NCBI GenBank assembly: GCA_019752635.1
Contig: JAIELX010000044.1
Span: 185,500-249,499, forward strand
Source of the DNA: Candidatus Obscuribacterales bacterium
Lineage (GTDB): Bacteria; Cyanobacteriota; Vampirovibrionia; Obscuribacterales; Obscuribacteraceae
DNA: 64,000 nt
Reading direction: 5' to 3'
A program made the position numbers and the translations under genes. The notes below the pieces were generated by a model. It made no database searches, was not told the origin of the DNA, and worked only from the letters and a program-made list of their open reading frames with translations. Shown here piece by piece: positions 1-9,099 of the stretch; position 1 is the stretch's first letter, and each line of letters begins with the position of its first letter.

Positions 1-2
1 AA

Positions 3-200
3 GACAAGTTTCGCGTCTACGCATTCCGTGCGCGTGCTCACGCTCAATCAGGACGTATCGGGAATGCTGTTAAGGACTACAAAATGGCACTTGCGACTGC
101 TCCCTCGCCAGATTATCCTGAGTTGGCCGGCTACAGAAACGAACTGACTAAGTGTGTTGCGAAGTTGCGTAAGGTCAAACATTCTCGAAGAAGTACCTAG
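3..200 (+). CDS. C-terminal end of a TPR-repeat protein (partial)
   Basis: The frame is open from the left edge and stops at the TAG at 198-200, so only the last 65 residues are visible. They contain one clear tetratricopeptide helix pair (AFRARAHAQSGRIGNAVKDY followed by KMALATAPS), with the usual small residue, Gly, Ala and Pro positions, and then a Lys/Arg-rich tail. TPR units are protein-interaction scaffolds, and several other TPR proteins and kinases occur in this window. The stop overlaps the stop of the convergent gene by four bases. The rest of the protein, including any catalytic domain, lies outside the window. Confidence 0.7.
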   Translation, partial: DKFRVYAFRARAHAQSGRIGNAVKDYKMALATAPSPDYPELAGYRNELTKCVAKLRKVKHSRRST

Positions 201-1261
201 CGCCGTGCGCGTTGCGCTTCGCTTTGTCTGCCTGCTACCTTTCTTTTTGCTGTGGTATCACTACTGGTGCCTCGAATTTGCAGTACTATTTTGCGCAGTG
301 ATTCGATCTTCATTTCGGGTTGTTCGCAAACAATCTCGGCGAACCGTTCTCGCCTTTCGGGAGACTGCCCTTCTTCAAACCAGTAGAGCGCGGACTGTAA
401 GCCCATAATAGTGCTGGTCGTACGAATGGGCGTTGATGCCTTATGGTGTCCCCAGAGTTCAAAGGTAAACGATGCCGTGGTCTTTTTCTGGTCGTTCCCC
501 AGGTATCCCCAGAAATCAGGCACTACGGAAATGTTTTTTATGCTTGTGCTATCCAACATGTTGGCCCATTCCGGTTGCTGCTGCCACCGCCAGGTATTGG
601 GGCTGGTGTGTCTGCGTTCGACGATTCCTATTAACTTGATGTTCGGCTTTACGGAGGTCCACGGAATGCCCGACTCTTCCGCCCAGTCTTTTAGGAAATC
701 GCAGAGATTGAAGAACGTTTCTCCGGAATAAACTAGATCTACAAAGGCCACAGGCCTGCGCCTGCGCATCAGCGAAGCCGGATCGAGCTTGAGCGCGGTG
801 AAGTATTTCTTGAGCGCCGGTAACGCTTTCCGCCAGATAATTCTTTGGTCGCTGTAAAATCGAAGCGATAACTGAACCAACATCAGTCGATCTTTGAAAG
901 TCGTCGCGAACAGTAAGCCGCTGAGGTGATCGAAAATGGATTCGGCGGAGCGACCCACGAAGTACAAATCGTATTCGCTGCCGAGAGCCATGATTCTGGC
1001 GCAGCATGCAAGCAGATCTTCTGAGAATCGTTTCTCTTTCTTTAAAGCCCGTTTCAAATCAGCATTGAGCTCAATAGATTGCTGTAGCGCCATGTTCGCT
1101 TTTTTCTGTGCGCGAACCACCAATTTCTGATTCCCGGTTTGAGGCGCGGGCACCTTGATGGGCGCGGGCGCGAGGTAGGTGGCAATCATTGCGTCGAGCG
1201 AACGACGATTCTGTAGATTCCATCGAAAAGGTTTCTCGGCCACCTTAGTGTCTCCGGTCAC
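197..1261 (-). CDS. Uncharacterised protein with a phosphoribosyltransferase-like motif
   Basis: A 354-residue soluble protein without a signal peptide. Residues 171-182 read VAFVDLVYSGET, which resembles the PRPP-binding loop of type I phosphoribosyltransferases (hydrophobic strand, acidic residue, then a Ser/Gly/Thr-rich turn). Upstream, residues 98-116 (starting YDLYFVGRSAES) could be the first strand-loop of the same fold. Residues 50-80 are charged and helical, and the C-terminus is very basic (AKRKVAGRQSEAQRARR). The start is a GTG without a clear ribosome site, so an ATG at residue 25 is possible. The family is not one I can name, and the enzymatic reading is an inference from one motif. 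Confidence 0.65.
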   Translation of the reverse strand: MTGDTKVAEKPFRWNLQNRRSLDAMIATYLAPAPIKVPAPQTGNQKLVVRAQKKANMALQQSIELNADLKRALKKEKRFSEDLLACCARIMALGSEYDLYFVGRSAESIFDHLSGLLFATTFKDRLMLVQLSLRFYSDQRIIWRKALPALKKYFTALKLDPASLMRRRRPVAFVDLVYSGETFFNLCDFLKDWAEESGIPWTSVKPNIKLIGIVERRHTSPNTWRWQQQPEWANMLDSTSIKNISVVPDFWGYLGNDQKKTTASFTFELWGHHKASTPIRTTSTIMGLQSALYWFEEGQSPERRERFAEIVCEQPEMKIESLRKIVLQIRGTSSDTTAKRKVAGRQSEAQRARR

Positions 1262-1488
1262 TCACTACAATTTGCCACGAAAATATCGAAGCAACTCCTC
1301 TCAGGGTCGTCTTTCTCTCATTGCTAGTCACGGGATTGCAAGGATTCCCTCTTACTCTTATGCATGGAACCGAGATCGCGGGACTCCGGTCAGTTTTGTT
1401 TACTGCTGATTTACGAGTGTCGCTGTAGATTGAGGAACTAGCACCCGGGTAGGTGCTCGAATTACTTATTCGAGGAGGACTGGAATTT

Positions 1489-1791
1489 ATGAATACAGCA
1501 ACTTTGGCTGTCAAAGGCGGACGTCACCTGGCTAGCAATCGGCTTAAACTGAATCTCGCACTTATAGTCCTGTCGATGGCAGCAATGCTATCCGGCGCGC
1601 TCCTTGCAAGTGTTTCCGGCAATGTAATTGATGCGAAAATGTTAGCGAGTTCATTTCTGGCAGTGGTCTTGCTAGTCGCACTTCCCTGGCAGGCGTTGGT
1701 GGCGTTGCGAAGCAAGAAAGCCATTAGTACTCGCCAGGTTTTTCTTTGGACCGCAACGTTGTTTGTACCGAGCGGTGTCTTGTTGCTCTAA
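1489..1791 (+). CDS. Small three-helix membrane protein
   Basis: A 100-residue protein. The ATG at 1489 follows a strong GAGGAGG ribosome site at about 1472-1478. After a basic N-terminus there are three hydrophobic segments, at about residues 22-43, 50-72 and 83-100, separated by short loops; the last ends at the C-terminus. It is probably an inner-membrane protein. No family is recognised. It stands alone between a divergent gene and the next TPR gene. Confidence 0.65.
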   Translation: MNTATLAVKGGRHLASNRLKLNLALIVLSMAAMLSGALLASVSGNVIDAKMLASSFLAVVLLVALPWQALVALRSKKAISTRQVFLWTATLFVPSGVLLL

Positions 1792-2011
1792 ACCCTTGCT
1801 GGCTGCTGGATCTCAGCATGATGCAGTGCACGCTGGAAGCCAGGAGAGGGGACGTCAAAAGCCTTTCCGATGTCCGCCATGTTGCGGATATGTAATGCTG
1901 ATTTATCCGTCAGCCGCCTGATTTCCGGTTTCGAGCGTTTAAACCTCACGCTATGTTCACATATACTCCTTAGGATGGGAAGTAAGGAAGTCAACAGGAA
2001 GGACGTGGCTC

Positions 2012-2395
2012 GTGAAACTTACATTCAACACAATGGTGGCGGATCTATCGGTGGCGCTCAGTGCGATCGACCATTATCAGGCAGGCCGGTTCACACAAGC
2101 CATCAACGACCTTCAGAGCGTTTTGGATTTTGAACCAACCAACTGGGATGCTCGCTTGATGCTTGGTGCCTGTTTCTACAAGACTCAACAGTGGTCGGCA
2201 GCGCATCGTACGTTCGATTTCATCGCGTCCAAATGCTCTGATTCCGATATACGCACAAAGGCACAAGAGGCCGTTCAGGTAACAACTGCTAAGTTGAACA
2301 AGTGGAACACAGTCGGTCTTCCTCTCGAATTCGGATGCGATGTTGAGCTGCAGCCTGTTCAATCCGTCCGCGAGCCTATTAGCTGGCTGCGCTAG
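2012..2395 (+). CDS. Short TPR-repeat protein
   Basis: A 127-residue protein. The GTG start is preceded by AGGAAGGA at 1996-2003. Residues 16-70 form about one and a half TPR units: HYQAGRFTQAINDLQSVLDF is followed by a second helix pair with ARLMLGACFYKTQQWSAAHR. The C-terminal third has no recognisable domain. It probably acts as a small adaptor; no partner can be named. It is convergent with the following gene, with a three-base gap between the two stops. Confidence 0.7.
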   Translation: MKLTFNTMVADLSVALSAIDHYQAGRFTQAINDLQSVLDFEPTNWDARLMLGACFYKTQQWSAAHRTFDFIASKCSDSDIRTKAQEAVQVTTAKLNKWNTVGLPLEFGCDVELQPVQSVREPISWLR

Positions 2396-2398
2396 TAG

Positions 2399-2830
2399 TT
2401 ACTCAGGATAGTCCCAGGCACTGGGTCCGTGACTGCCAAATCTCGATGGTGCACACGTTGTGCAATCCGGTAGCGACTTGATATCGTCCAACACTGATTT
2501 TTGAAGCCCGTAATCACCGACACCCACGTCATCTTCGCCATAAATCAATGCTTCGGAAGGTACGATGTACGGGTCGATTTTTGTCGGCGGCAGTCGTCCT
2601 GATGTTGCAAACTCTTCCAGCTTGGTCGGCTTTAGCTGAAGGGAGCCCGGCGTTTCGGAGGGTTTCTCCTGCCGACCCTGTGCCCTCGTTGAGAAAGGAG
2701 TATCTGCGGATTGAGTTTGGCCGGATGACGCAGGCGACCCGCATGTGATCTGCTCCGCCTCCGCTTGCGCGACTCCCGTCGGAATTAGGCTGAAAGAAGC
2801 AATTAGTAAGGGGAGCAAGATTTTTCGCAT
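2399..2830 (-). CDS. Secreted protein of unknown function
   Basis: Starting at the ATG at 2830, the 143-residue product begins MRKILLPLLIASFSLIPTGV and reaches a likely signal peptidase site after AQA, so it is exported. The mature part is low in complexity and rich in Ser, Thr, Pro and Gln up to about residue 70. A C-terminal region follows with a CTTC pair. A start nine codons upstream is possible but would put a charged extension before the signal peptide. The gene is divergent from the alpha-2-macroglobulin gene, sharing about 140 bases of upstream DNA. No family is recognised. Confidence 0.6.
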   Translation of the reverse strand: MRKILLPLLIASFSLIPTGVAQAEAEQITCGSPASSGQTQSADTPFSTRAQGRQEKPSETPGSLQLKPTKLEEFATSGRLPPTKIDPYIVPSEALIYGEDDVGVGDYGLQKSVLDDIKSLPDCTTCAPSRFGSHGPSAWDYPE

Positions 2831-2968
2831 GACACAATCGTGCGACAGGGGTTGCAAAGTGTCAAATTAGAAGTAGCCTTTTCCGCTGACTCAGCACCGG
2901 GGAAATCAGGTGGTTCCGACCTGAATAACCGTGGTAATCATGACGCTGTATCGAATGGAGAAGCGACT

Positions 2969-5900
2969 ATGCAAATTTTAGTGCTTTTGCGCCGGCTTGC
3001 CGCTGCCGGCTTGGCGCTGTGCATTATGGAAACGCACGCTTCTTCTGTTGCCGCGCTTGAGGAACCAGCCTCTAATCTTGATTCAGCGGCTATAAGTTAT
3101 TCGCTCTTGCCTTCGTCCGCTCCTTCTGTGCCAGGTGCGTCTGCGTCTGACCGTGCAATTGCAATGACAGTAACGACGCGCGTACCGTCGGCTTCTGATC
3201 CGGTTTCATCAGCAGTTACCTCTACGGATATGGATGCGGCCGCTGTCGCTGCGATCTTCAAGCGGCTTGACCCGGTGCGGGAAGCTCCGAAGAGGGCGTT
3301 CAACTTTCCCGGAGAATCTTCGCCTCCGCCGAAGGCCGGAACGATACTCAAAGAGCCTTTCCCTCCCACTGCATCTGTTGGTCCGGCGCCTCGCCTTGTC
3401 GCAACTCGGCCTGCACCGTTAGCGGTGTCACGATACAGTCCCGAAGGCGACGTCAGCTTCGCTTCAACACGTTTAGCCGTACAATTCTCGCAACCGATGG
3501 TTCCCCTCACGTCATTGGCTGATGCGAACAATCAGCAAGCTGCTAAATTGTCGCCGGCTGTAGCGGGGCATTGGCGGTGGCTGGACACAAGAACGTACGT
3601 TTTTGAACCGAGTGGAAATGTTTTTCCCGGCGCAACAAAATTTACTGCCGCAGTGCCGACCGGATTGAAATCGACGGGGGGAAATGCGCTGGCGAAGGGT
3701 AAGAGCTGGTCTTTCCAAACGCCAGCAGTTAAGGTGACTAGCTTCTTTCCGCATTCCGATACCGATACGTTGAAACCGTTGCTGTTCATGGGGTTCAACC
3801 AGAAGATCGATCCGCTGGCAATCTTGCAGAAGCTTCGCGTGCAGATTAATACTTACACTCAAAGTGGTGCGACAACGAGGTCGACCAGTGAATTGTCCAT
3901 TGCTAATGATTCGGAGCTTGGGCCTAACAACCCCCTCTCCAGAGTCGTCGGCGGATACAAGAGAGAGCAGCGCCTCTTGTTCAGGGTAAATCAAAATCTG
4001 CCGAAAAACTCAACCGTGACAGTGGTATTGCCAGCAGGCTCGCCCTCAGCGGAAGGACCGTTACTCACCACATCAGATCAGGAGTTTAGCTTTCGAACCT
4101 ATGGACCGCTATCGGTTCAGCTCCCGAGAGTGCTACCGCAAGCGGTGCCGAAGGATGACATTAGAATTAGCTGTTCGAACTCACTAAACGCTCAAACCTT
4201 CAGACCTGCCATGGTCAAAATCGTTCCGGAAATACCGGGCGTTCGCATAACTACCAGCTACAATGAAATTTCAATAGTAGGAACCAAGAAGTCCGGTATC
4301 AAATATGCTGCAACCGTTTCCGCCGACTTAACTGATGTCTATGGTCAGCGCCTCGGCAAGCCGGCAACACTGAAGTTCTTGGTGCGCGACTATGCTCCTG
4401 ATGCATTCGTGCCCGGAATTAATTCGCTTACGACAATTACACCCGATATGCCGCAAGAGTTTCGTTTTTACACTGTCAATCAGAAGCAGTGTCGGGTGCG
4501 AGCTTGGACCGCCAATCCCGGCCAGTGGGAGGCTTATGTTCGAGATCCCCGAGGTCTGGCTCAGATGTTGAAGAAACGGACACCAATAATTGATCGCAAG
4601 TATTCGTTCAAAGTGGACAATGCTGTATCGGAAACGGTTTTGGATTTGAAGAGCACCTTCGCGAAAGGAAGCACCCAACTACTAGTCCTTGTGGATGCAG
4701 GGCGACGTTCCGTGCGGTCTGTGCCTTTGTCCTGGATTCAGTTCACTGATATTGGCCTGTCCGCCATTTATGATAAGAGAAAATTTTCAGTATCAGCGCG
4801 AAGTTTGGTAGATGGAAAACCGATAGCGAAAGTGCGTGTGGCATTTTTTCCTGCAACGGGACCTTCCGCGTTCACAAGCACTGCTGGAATTGCGACGATA
4901 GATCTTCCAGCTACGAAAACCCCAAAATTGCTCGTGGCAAATTCTGCCACAAACAGTTGCATCCTTCCGCAGAGAGGTCAACAATGGAAAAGGCGCGAGC
5001 AGTCCGATCAATTCGTATGGTACACCTTTACGGATCGTGGAGTCTATCGCCCGGGAGAAGAGGTCCACTTTAAGGGATTTGTTCGAAAAGCCACCGCCGG
5101 GCCAAAAGGGGATGTGACAAGTGCCGGTTTGACGGCTCCGCTTCGCTTTACCGTGCGAGACCCTCAGGGCGCGGAGGTAAGCCGTGGTAGTTGCGCGATC
5201 GATTCGTTTGGAGCATTTCATGGTTCATTCAAGATTGGGAGAACTCCAACGCTCGGGCAAACTTCGATTGACTTCGTCTTGCCTCTAATGGCAGGTAAGC
5301 AGGGTGCATCTGTCTCTCAAGGTTTTCTTGTTCAGGAATTTCGCAGACCCGAATTCCAAGTCGCAGTTGCCTCAGAAGGCAATCCTCCTGCCGTGTTCGG
5401 AACGCCGCTGCTCTTTAGTACTGAGGCTCACTATCTTTCCGGCGGACAACTTACCAATTCCGGCGTTGAGTGGAATGTAACGGCATCTCGAGGGACATTT
5501 AATCCTGCCGGATGGAGTGACTATTCGTTCGGACGCTGGCGTGGCTGGTCTTCCAATGAGGAGCGAATTCAATGCGACGAACCGGTGTCAACTACGGTGA
5601 ACTCAACTACCGATTCTAGCGGCAGAGGTGGAATTTCTGTTGACATAACGGACGCGGGGCAAGCAACGCCGCTTGTGATTTCGGCGCAAGCGACAGTGTC
5701 TGATGTGACAAGGCAAACATTTAGCAAGAGCGCTGCCGTGCTGTTGCATCCTTCAACTCGCTATGTAGGGCTCAAACCTGAGCGCGTTTATTTCAGCAAT
5801 CTCAAACCTGTAAGATTTAGCAGCGTTGTCACCGGTATTGACGGCAAAGTCAGCGCCGGTACGCGAGCAACATTTAAGCTTTACCGTCTGGTTGATCGCA

Positions 5901-8900
5901 AACCTCGTGAGCTGGTCGAAGAGGCTGAGCAGGTGTCCGGCCCCGAACCGGCATTGGTAACCTTTAAAACTAGTGTCGGCGGTTCCTATGCTTTAGTCGC
6001 CGAATGCGTGGATTCGGAACAACGGTTGAACATGACCGAAACCCGGTTCGCCATTTACGAAGGGGATTGGGGGAGCTCGAAGACGAAGAAGTCTCTGCGG
6101 CTGATTCCCGACAAAGTGCGCTACCGGTCGGGAGAAGCAGCCGAGATCATCGTGGTATCACCGTTTCCGACAGCCGACGGCGTGGTAACAGTGTCTCGCT
6201 CCGGCATCATTTCCCGAAGTCATTTTTCCGTTAAGGACGGAACTGCTACGCTACGAATTCCCATTGAGGAAGGATACGTTCCAAATGTTAATGTCAATGT
6301 TGATCTGGCTGGACGAATCGGAGCGCCGGAGGATGGATTTGGCAATAATACCGCTCGCGATTCAGGCTCTATCGACCTGAGTGTTTCCACCGACAAGCGA
6401 GCGCTTCAGGTGGAGGTGAAGCCCCGAGAGTCTCTGCTTATGCCGGGCCAGACTACCTCAGCCTCCGTGGTCGTAAAAGATGCAGACGGTAAACCAGCCG
6501 CCGGACAGCAGGTCTCACTTGTTGTGGTGGACGAAGCGGTGCTGGCGCTGACGAACTACAAGCTCGGCGAGCCGCTTACGAGCATTTATCAATGGCGCAG
6601 TTCCGACCTTGCCGAAAGCAACAGCTATGATCAAATTCAAACGATCAATCCAAAGCAAGAAATGCGCACCGCGGGCTCCTTGCTGGTCTATGAGCGTGCG
6701 AATAACATCAGCTTCGCGGGATGGTCTCAAGTCTGCCGTGGCGGTGGTGGCTGCGGTAGCGGAAGCGCAGGAGATCCGGAAAGTGTGTTGAATGATTTGT
6801 ATATATCTACTGCCGATACAACTGCGAGCGACAATGCCGGACAGTCTGCCGTGCCCGCAAACAAAATTAGAATTCGAACGAACTTCAATGCTTTAGCTAC
6901 TTTCAAAACGGACTTGATTACTGATGCCACCGGAACAGCGTCTGTATCCTATATTCTTCCCGACAATCTGACCAGCTACCGATTAATGGCAGTAGCGGCT
7001 GATGCTAAGAATCGCTTCGGTATCGGGGAGTCCGCTATCACTGTCAGGCTGCCAGTAATGGCTAGACCTTCGGCGCCCCGCTTCCTCAACTTTGGCGATG
7101 AATGCCTGATACCAATTATGGTGCAGAATCAATCTTTGGAACCACAAATCGTTCAGCTCGTATTGCGGGGAACGGTCAAAGGATTAGAAAACGGATTGGG
7201 CAAGGTTGCGACGCTTGCTCCGGGAGACCGGCATGAGTTTCTCTTTCCGGCAAAGGCGGATTCTGTCGGCACTGCCAGCTTTCAAACGGCGGTCGCTACT
7301 GCCGGGCACGCCGATGCCCTGGAGTTCTCTTTACCGGTCTATACACCGGCGACCAATGAGCAAGTCGCTACTTACGGAACCATGGATGGTGATGGTGTGG
7401 TACTTCAGTCGGTTGCGGTGCCCGCCAACATCATTCCTCAATTCGGTGAGCTAAAAGTTTCAACTAGTTCCACCTTGCTGAATGAGTTGTCTGATGCCGT
7501 TTCTTATATATCGGATTATCCATATGATTGCTCCGAACAATTGTCGTCCAAAATTCTTGTCTTCGCTAGTTTGAAGGATGCGGCCGGTGCATTCGGGCTG
7601 ACCAAGTTGCAGATCGCAAAATCGATAAGGCTCGTCGACAGCAGTATTGCCAAAGTAAGCGATCGCCAGCACTCGGACGGTAGTTTTGGTCTCTGGAGTG
7701 TTGAAGATCATGATCGATGGCCTTACTTGTCAGTGTATGTCACTCACGCATTTGTAATCGCAAAGCAAAAGGGATTCAAAGTCTCTGAGGCTGTTTTGAG
7801 TCGGGCTCACACATATTTGCAAGGAATTGAAAATGATAGCGAAGTATTGAAGTACCCGCCGACTGCACGCCATGCAGTACTGGCGTATGCACTCTATGTG
7901 CGAGCATTGCTGGGCGATAGTCATCCGGAAAAGGCTCTGAAACTATTTGGTGAAGCCGCCGTTAACAAGCACTCCCTGGAAACGCTTGCTTACCTTGCGA
8001 TGGTATTGCAGCGCGACAAAAAGTTCGGACCGCAGATCGATAGTATTAGAACCTATCTCGGCGGTCGGATTACTGAAACTGCATCCAAGGCCAGGATCAA
8101 GTCGGATTCTTCCTATGAGGAGTGGCGTTACCGATTGTTCTACTCTGAGGTGCGTGACGACGCTCTTCAGCTTCTTGCCGCAATACAGTATTCTCCGAAT
8201 AGCGATTTGGTTCAGAAACTACTGCGCGGTCTTTTGAGTTCTCGGCGCAATGGTGCCTGGTCCAACACTCAGGAGAATGCATTCGCTGCTTTAGCAATCG
8301 ACTCCTACTTCAATACCTACGAGAAAGAAACGCCGAATTTCACCGCTTCGGCCTGGCTCGGTGCAAGAGCACTATTGCAACAACAGTTTGCAGGTAGAAG
8401 CACGGATACTCGGATAGTGGAAGTGCCTATGCCGTATCTAGCCGAAAAGGCGGCACGCGAAAAGATCACTCTTGCGAAAAAGGGACCGGGGAGACTCTAT
8501 TATCGGTTCGGCATGAACTACGCGCCATCAAGTCTCAAGCTGGCCGCGCTCGACAATGGTTTTGCCGTCGAGCGAACTTATGAGGCGGTTGATGAGGCTG
8601 ACCACGTGCGAAAGGACGAGAACGGACGCTGGCACATAAAGGCCGGGGCGCTCGTCAGAGTCAAACTCAAAGTGAAAATCGGCGGACCCCGATATCATGT
8701 AGCACTAGTGGACCAGTTGCCGGGAGGCTTCGAGATTCTCAACTGCGCGCTAGCCGGCACGAAAGTGGTGGAATCAGTTCCGACGAACCACTCTGGACGC
8801 GAGGAAAGTCAGTGGTGGAATTGGGCTGCGTCAAGTGTCTGGTGGGATCACCAGAACTTGCGCGACAATCGGGCAGAAGCCTTCGGATCTTGCTTGTGGG

Positions 8901-9040
8901 ACGGCAGCTACGATTACACCTACATTGCCAGGGCGACTACTCCGGGCACATTCATCGCACCACCGGCGAAGGCGGAAGAGATGTATGAACCTGAAACTTT
9001 TGGTCGCACCGCCAGTGAGACTGTCCTGGTGGAAAAGTGA
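2969..9040 (+). CDS. Bacterial alpha-2-macroglobulin family protein (thioester type)
   Basis: A 2,023-residue exported protein. Members of this family trap proteases or crosslink to targets through an internal thioester exposed when a bait region is cut. The ATG at 2969 follows GGAGAAG and gives a signal peptide ending near SVAA. An N-terminal macroglobulin domain with an Ig-like 'P.v.G.W.W.d.rt..F.P' pattern lies at about 155-240. The MG2-like hallmark VYRPGEEVHFKGFVR is near residue 692. A Gly/Cys-rich segment near 1255 may be the bait region. The A2M-domain hallmark RIRTNFNALATFKT lies near 1300. The thioester motif CSEQ is at 1521-1524, followed by the alpha-helical complement-like domain and a receptor-binding-like C-terminus. 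The Cys at about residue 18 lacks a good lipobox. The penicillin-binding protein 1C gene often paired with these is absent here. Confidence 0.93.
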   Translation: MQILVLLRRLAAAGLALCIMETHASSVAALEEPASNLDSAAISYSLLPSSAPSVPGASASDRAIAMTVTTRVPSASDPVSSAVTSTDMDAAAVAAIFKRLDPVREAPKRAFNFPGESSPPPKAGTILKEPFPPTASVGPAPRLVATRPAPLAVSRYSPEGDVSFASTRLAVQFSQPMVPLTSLADANNQQAAKLSPAVAGHWRWLDTRTYVFEPSGNVFPGATKFTAAVPTGLKSTGGNALAKGKSWSFQTPAVKVTSFFPHSDTDTLKPLLFMGFNQKIDPLAILQKLRVQINTYTQSGATTRSTSELSIANDSELGPNNPLSRVVGGYKREQRLLFRVNQNLPKNSTVTVVLPAGSPSAEGPLLTTSDQEFSFRTYGPLSVQLPRVLPQAVPKDDIRISCSNSLNAQTFRPAMVKIVPEIPGVRITTSYNEISIVGTKKSGIKYAATVSADLTDVYGQRLGKPATLKFLVRDYAPDAFVPGINSLTTITPDMPQEFRFYTVNQKQCRVRAWTANPGQWEAYVRDPRGLAQMLKKRTPIIDRKYSFKVDNAVSETVLDLKSTFAKGSTQLLVLVDAGRRSVRSVPLSWIQFTDIGLSAIYDKRKFSVSARSLVDGKPIAKVRVAFFPATGPSAFTSTAGIATIDLPATKTPKLLVANSATNSCILPQRGQQWKRREQSDQFVWYTFTDRGVYRPGEEVHFKGFVRKATAGPKGDVTSAGLTAPLRFTVRDPQGAEVSRGSCAIDSFGAFHGSFKIGRTPTLGQTSIDFVLPLMAGKQGASVSQGFLVQEFRRPEFQVAVASEGNPPAVFGTPLLFSTEAHYLSGGQLTNSGVEWNVTASRGTFNPAGWSDYSFGRWRGWSSNEERIQCDEPVSTTVNSTTDSSGRGGISVDITDAGQATPLVISAQATVSDVTRQTFSKSAAVLLHPSTRYVGLKPERVYFSNLKPVRFSSVVTGIDGKVSAGTRATFKLYRLVDRKPRELVEEAEQVSGPEPALVTFKTSVGGSYALVAECVDSEQRLNMTETRFAIYEGDWGSSKTKKSLRLIPDKVRYRSGEAAEIIVVSPFPTADGVVTVSRSGIISRSHFSVKDGTATLRIPIEEGYVPNVNVNVDLAGRIGAPEDGFGNNTARDSGSIDLSVSTDKRALQVEVKPRESLLMPGQTTSASVVVKDADGKPAAGQQVSLVVVDEAVLALTNYKLGEPLTSIYQWRSSDLAESNSYDQIQTINPKQEMRTAGSLLVYERANNISFAGWSQVCRGGGGCGSGSAGDPESVLNDLYISTADTTASDNAGQSAVPANKIRIRTNFNALATFKTDLITDATGTASVSYILPDNLTSYRLMAVAADAKNRFGIGESAITVRLPVMARPSAPRFLNFGDECLIPIMVQNQSLEPQIVQLVLRGTVKGLENGLGKVATLAPGDRHEFLFPAKADSVGTASFQTAVATAGHADALEFSLPVYTPATNEQVATYGTMDGDGVVLQSVAVPANIIPQFGELKVSTSSTLLNELSDAVSYISDYPYDCSEQLSSKILVFASLKDAAGAFGLTKLQIAKSIRLVDSSIAKVSDRQHSDGSFGLWSVEDHDRWPYLSVYVTHAFVIAKQKGFKVSEAVLSRAHTYLQGIENDSEVLKYPPTARHAVLAYALYVRALLGDSHPEKALKLFGEAAVNKHSLETLAYLAMVLQRDKKFGPQIDSIRTYLGGRITETASKARIKSDSSYEEWRYRLFYSEVRDDALQLLAAIQYSPNSDLVQKLLRGLLSSRRNGAWSNTQENAFAALAIDSYFNTYEKETPNFTASAWLGARALLQQQFAGRSTDTRIVEVPMPYLAEKAAREKITLAKKGPGRLYYRFGMNYAPSSLKLAALDNGFAVERTYEAVDEADHVRKDENGRWHIKAGALVRVKLKVKIGGPRYHVALVDQLPGGFEILNCALAGTKVVESVPTNHSGREESQWWNWAASSVWWDHQNLRDNRAEAFGSCLWDGSYDYTYIARATTPGTFIAPPAKAEEMYEPETFGRTASETVLVEK

Positions 9041-9099
9041 TCTGATGAAGAAGCCCGGGCTCTAGTTCCGGCCGGGTCTGACGGCGGCAGTCCCGGTCG

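Noticed and set aside
549..1007. Minus-strand frame of 152 residues
   Set aside because: Out of frame within the PRTase-like gene, with no family pattern.
9041..9099. GC-rich possible hairpin between the macroglobulin and DUF6745 genes
   Set aside because: CCCGG/CCGGG pairings are short and can be drawn in several ways, with no T run; too weak to call a terminator.
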